NCBI RefSeq assembly: GCF_017916295.1 | Contig: NZ_JAFMSS010000005.1 | Location: 276,091-340,090, forward strand | Direction of reading: 5' to 3' | Length of the DNA stretch: 64,000 nucleotides | From: Rubellimicrobium arenae | GTDB lineage: Bacteria > Pseudomonadota > Alphaproteobacteria > Rhodobacterales > Rhodobacteraceae | Part shown: one piece after another, positions 61,052-64,000 of the stretch | Layout: the number at the start of each line of letters is the position of its first letter | Numbering within the stretch: the stretch's first letter is position 1 | Notes under the pieces: model-generated | Told to the model about the DNA's origin: nothing | The model's input: only the letters and a program-made list of their open reading frames with translations | Databases searched by the model: none | Made by a program: the position numbers and the translations under genes

Positions 61052-62668
61052 TTGAAGCAGGTGGACACGATCGCGCGGGTCCGACGGGCCTTCCGTGTCC
61101 AGGGCGGGTTGGCGAAGAGGATCGTGCGGGAGCTGCACGTGTCGCGGATCGAAGCCATCGCGTCATGACTGAGGGGTGCGCAAGATCCTGCGGTCCGATG
61201 AGACGGACTTCCGCTACGACCGCGAGCACCAGCCGATGCCGCGGATCGGGCCGTGGCAGGAGCAGCTGGAGGGATATCTGGCCTCCAACGCGGGCAAGCC
61301 CTCGCGGGAGCGGCTGAGGGGGCCCTGGGCTACGAAGGCGGCTACGACGCCGTCCGCCGCTTTGCCCCGACTTGGTCGAAGAGCCGTGGGGCGCTGACGG
61401 CCGAAGCCTTCGCGTCGCTCTACTATGCGGCTGGCAAGCCCTACCAGTTCGACTGGAGCCACCAGATCGTTCTGACCAACGGGACCACGGTGGCGTTGAA
61501 GGTGGCTCCCATCCGGCGCTGCCACAGCCGGATGATGTTCGTGTGCGCCTACATGCGGGAGAGCCAACAGCCTCGCCATCGGGCTTGGACCGATGGCGCC
61601 GCTATGCCTCGATCTTCGACGCCCATGACCGGACTCTCGCAGTTTTTCGTAGCGCCTGCACGCGCAACATCCAGGGCAGCGAGGCGGGGCCGCCACTGGT
61701 TCGAAGCCTTGCCGAGCAAAGACGGTGGTGGAGACGATCTTCACTGGCGAGGAGCGGCTCTACAACCGCCGCTTTCTCCAGATGTGCAGCCACTACCTCG
61801 CCCAGCCTCTCGCCTGCACGGCAGCTTCCGGCTGGGAGAAGGGCCAGGTGGAGAGACCTGCGTCGGGCTGGCCCGGGAGCGGTTCTTCATCCCGCGCCTG
61901 CGGGTCCGGAGCCTCGACGAGCTCAACGCCTGGCTGCTCGACAAGTGCGTGGTCCATGCCAAGGCCTACAGGCATCCCGAAGAGACCGGCAAGATCGTCT
62001 GGGAGATGTTCGAAGCGGAGCGGCCGCATCTGGTGCGCTACGCCGGTCCCTTCGACGGCTTCCACAGTGTGCCGGACGCGGTCTCGAAGACCTGCACGGT
62101 CCGGTTCGACAGGGAGGAAGACCAGAAACCAATCCGGGGGATCGGTTCCCTGACGACCAAGTACTCGGTCATGGCCACCGCTGTCGGACGCCCTGTCGAG
62201 GTCCAGGCCTTTGCCGAGAGGGTCGTCATCCGACAGCACGGGGCCTTCGTCGGCGGGCACTGCCAGGTCTTCAGGCGGGGCAAGACGGTCTACGACCTTG
62301 GCACTACGTGCCCGTCTTGGCGCGCAAACCGGGAGCCTTGCGCAACGGCGCGCCGTTCCGGGACTGGGTGCTGCCGCCGGCCATGGCCGCGGTCCGGCGC
62401 AAGCTGAAGGGCTCGGACGACGGCGACCGGCAGATGGTCCAAATCCTGAGCTGCGTGGCCACGGATAGCTTGGCATGCGTCGAGGCTGCCTATCGGGAGG
62501 CGCTCGATCAGGGAGTCCACTCGGCCCCGGTCGTCATCAACATCCCGGGCCGCGGCGCCGGGACCACGTTCCGCCGCCGCTTCTGCTCACCCCCTCCGCG
62601 GCTCGCGCCTGAGCCACGAGCCCGTGGCGGACTGCGCACGCTATGACCGCCTCAGGAGGGCCAGCCTG
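61052..62668 (+). pseudogene. istA: IstA transposase gene of IS21 type, frameshifted
   Basis: Pieces of one IstA protein appear in three frames. Start: K-Q-V-D-T-I-A-R-V-R-R-A-F (TTG at 61052). Then V-R-K-I-L-R-S-D-E-T, then G-G-Y-D-A-V-R-R-F-A and Y-Q-F-D-W-S-H (first catalytic Asp), then Y-N-R-R-F-L-Q-M-C-S-H-Y and G-W-E-K-G-Q-V-E (catalytic Glu), and last L-A-R-K-P-G-A-L-R-N-G-A-P-F. Stops or shifts fall near 61165, 61320, 61570-61730, 61850, 62130 and 62310. The second catalytic Asp region is damaged. The protein cannot be made. Confidence 0.88.
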
Positions 62669-62669
62669 C

Positions 62670-62780
62670 ATGGACCGCACCCAGATCCTCGACCTGATGA
62701 GCAGCCTCAAGCTTTACGGGATGCACAGCGCCTATGACGAGGTCATGGCCATCGGCCTCAAGCACCAGCACGAACCGCTC
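62670..62780 (+). pseudogene. istB: IstB helper ATPase, N-terminal fragment
   Basis: About 36 residues from the ATG match the start of IstB (M-D-R-T-Q-I-L-D-L-M-S-S-L-K-L-Y-G-M-H-S), through K-H-Q-H-E-P. The AAA+ ATPase region is missing. The frame continues without a stop into recombinase sequence, making a chimeric frame that ends at 62990. Confidence 0.85.
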
Positions 62781-63750
62781 CGCAAGATCGTGGCCCGCCT
62801 GAACGCCGAGGGCATTCCCGGCCCGCACGGGGGTCTCTGGAACGCGTCCACCATCGACGGCAGCTGGCAGAGGCGGAACGGCATCCTCAACAACGAGCCC
62901 TACCTAGCCCGTCTGGTCTGGAACCGGCAGCGCTTCCTCAAGAACCCGGAAACCAGCAAACGCGTGTCGCAGGCCAACCCGCGATCATAGTGAGTCGTCT
63001 CCGAGGTCGCCGCCCTGCGGATCGTCGACGACGCGACCTAGGCCAAGGTGCAGGACTTGAAGAGCCGCTATGCCGGCTTCGGGTGCGACAAGCGCCAGAC
63101 CAAGAAGCGGCTCCTGTTGGGCCTGGTCGCCTGTGACTGCTGCGGCGGCACCATGACCACCGCGCACCGCGACCGGTACTACTCAGCGCGCGCAGGAGGA
63201 GGCCACCTGCGAGGCCCGGCACGGTACGGTATTGCCGCAGCTGACCTAGGGACGCAGTTCTAGTAGGCCTCTAACGCCTGCTAATCGGCAACGAGGACCT
63301 GCTGAAGGCCTTTGCCGACGAGTTCCGCCGCGAGCTCAAACCTCTTCGAGGTAGCTGCCACGTCAACGAGGCCAAGCTCAGGCGTGAGTTGGCCGGAGTC
63401 GAACGCGGCATACCCGCGGCCTCGATTTCATCCTGTCCGGCGACACGGTCCCGGCAAGCGTTCTGGCCAAGCTCCAAGAGCGGGAGGCCACCAAGGCACG
63501 GATTCTTGCGGGCGGCTTGCCGGGGGAGGCGCTCTCAGGTGAGATCACGGGCGCGCTCCGCTCCCTGGCGGACGGGATCGTGCTGACGCCGCAGCGCCGG
63601 CCCGGTCTGGGGCGGGCCACGCGCACCGGCGACCCGGAAGGGATGCTGGCTGCCATCCTGCCACTGGACCCGGGCCCAAGGCCCCGAGCCGGTGATGGTG
63701 TCACCGCCGGCGCCCTGCGGGCCAGGAAGCGGCCAGCTTCCCCGCCCTGA
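62781..63750 (+). pseudogene. Serine recombinase, middle and C-terminal remnant
   Basis: The frame after the istB start reads I-V-A-R-L-N-A-E-G-I-P-G-P-H-G-G, then W-N-A-S-T-I, then A-R-L-V-W-N-R-Q-R-F-L-K-N-P-E-T, the recombinase domain of large serine recombinases. Stops near 62990 and 63049 and shifts follow. K-K-R-L-L-L-G-L-V-A-C-D-C-C-G-G-T-M is the zinc-ribbon region, and E-A-L-S-G-E-I-T-G-A-L-R-S-L-A-D-G-I-V-L-T-P is the C-terminal segment. The N-terminal catalytic domain with the active Ser is absent. A prophage or ICE integrase fragment is likely. Confidence 0.8.
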
Positions 63751-63870
63751 GGCGGCGGGACCTGAGCCGGGCGCCCTGCCCGGCCACGCGGCCGGCCTGT
63801 GTGCGCCTTGTGCGGGGGGGGTAGTTGCCGGGGCGGGCGGCCGGTGGGCTCTGGCTGGCCCTGGAAGGCC

Positions 63871-63900
63871 AAAGAGCCCCCCTGTGCAGGGAGGCTCTTT
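63871..63900 (-). terminator. Intrinsic terminator of the initiator tRNA gene
   Basis: A 14-bp stem (AAAGAGCC-x-CCCTG with CAGGG-x-GGCTCTTT) and a 2-base loop. The odd pair is a U-G wobble in the minus-strand RNA but a C-A mismatch on the plus strand, so it suits minus-strand transcripts. It starts 14 bases past the tRNA end. Confidence 0.85.
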
Positions 63901-63913
63901 GGGGGGTCGTTCT

Positions 63914-63990
<77 letters not shown>

Positions 63991-64000
63991 GCGAGGGTTG

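Larger units (their letters stand above)
60985..62780 (+). mobile_element. Degenerate IS21-family insertion sequence
   Basis: A relic holding an istA-like gene broken by several frameshifts and the start of istB. The leader has AACTTTGACCCCC, a pattern like the leaders of other IS21 elements, and a hairpin CCGTCCG/CGGACGG (61019-61025 with 61037-61043). The left terminal repeat was not defined, and the right end is lost at the fusion with a recombinase gene near 62780. Confidence 0.8.

Overview
This is high-GC, gene-dense DNA with mostly 1 to 11 base gene overlaps. It looks like an alphaproteobacterium close to Rhodobacterales. The best clue is the hydrogenase gene order hupT-hupU-hupV-hypF-hupS-hupL-(hupE)-hupC-hupD-hupF-hupG, close to that of Rhodobacter capsulatus. 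An Fnr-type site, a PhaAB-type antiporter and an initiator tRNA with an A-U pair in its anticodon stem also fit. The species cannot be named from this window.

Layout. (1) 1-11.8 kb, minus strand: an uptake [NiFe]-hydrogenase locus with H2 sensor (hupU, hupV), sensor kinase (hupT), maturation gene hypF, structural genes (hupS, hupL), HupE, cytochrome b (hupC) and accessory genes hupD, hupF and hupG (cut by the window edge). A terminator after hupC and an Fnr-box promoter before hupD split the locus into two transcription units. (2) 11.8-24.1 kb, minus strand: a compact chemosensory cluster running straight into hupT. It has a soluble receptor with two signalling tips, a three-domain CheW, CheB, a HEAT-repeat protein, CheR, CheY, CheA, a STAS-like protein, a second receiver, a CheC-like phosphatase and a large hybrid kinase. 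(3) 24.4-27.3 kb: ilvD and a cytochrome b561. (4) 27.3-34.2 kb, plus strand: CDP-alcohol phosphotransferase, membrane alkaline-phosphatase-superfamily protein, an ABC importer with a fused double permease, and a GT4 glycosyltransferase. Then tex on the minus strand. (5) 36.9-43.0 kb: a complete Mrp/Pha cation/proton antiporter operon with fused subunits A and B. (6) 43.0-46.9 kb: a polysaccharide polymerase/ligase-like membrane protein and a divergent secreted glycoside-hydrolase-like protein.

(7) 47.2-51.6 kb, minus strand: a two-gene chromate transporter and a decaying peptide-type ABC transporter whose first permease gene is truncated and frameshifted. (8) 52.0-60.9 kb: a galactose/galactonate operon (sugar ABC transporter, mutarotase, GMC oxidoreductase, D-galactonate dehydratase, SDR dehydrogenase) with a divergent GntR/FadR-type regulator and a palindromic site between them. 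(9) 61.0-63.75 kb: an IS21-type element wrecked by frameshifts, its istB fused to a serine-recombinase fragment. The window ends with an initiator tRNA gene and its terminator.

How the genes fit together. HupUV/HupT should sense H2 and control HupSL, which feeds electrons through HupC to the quinone pool. The Fnr site adds low-oxygen control of the maturation genes. The close packing of the chemosensory cluster against hupTUV suggests, but does not prove, co-expression of the two signalling systems. The galactose operon gives import, anomer interconversion, oxidation and dehydration, but the KDGal kinase and aldolase are not here.
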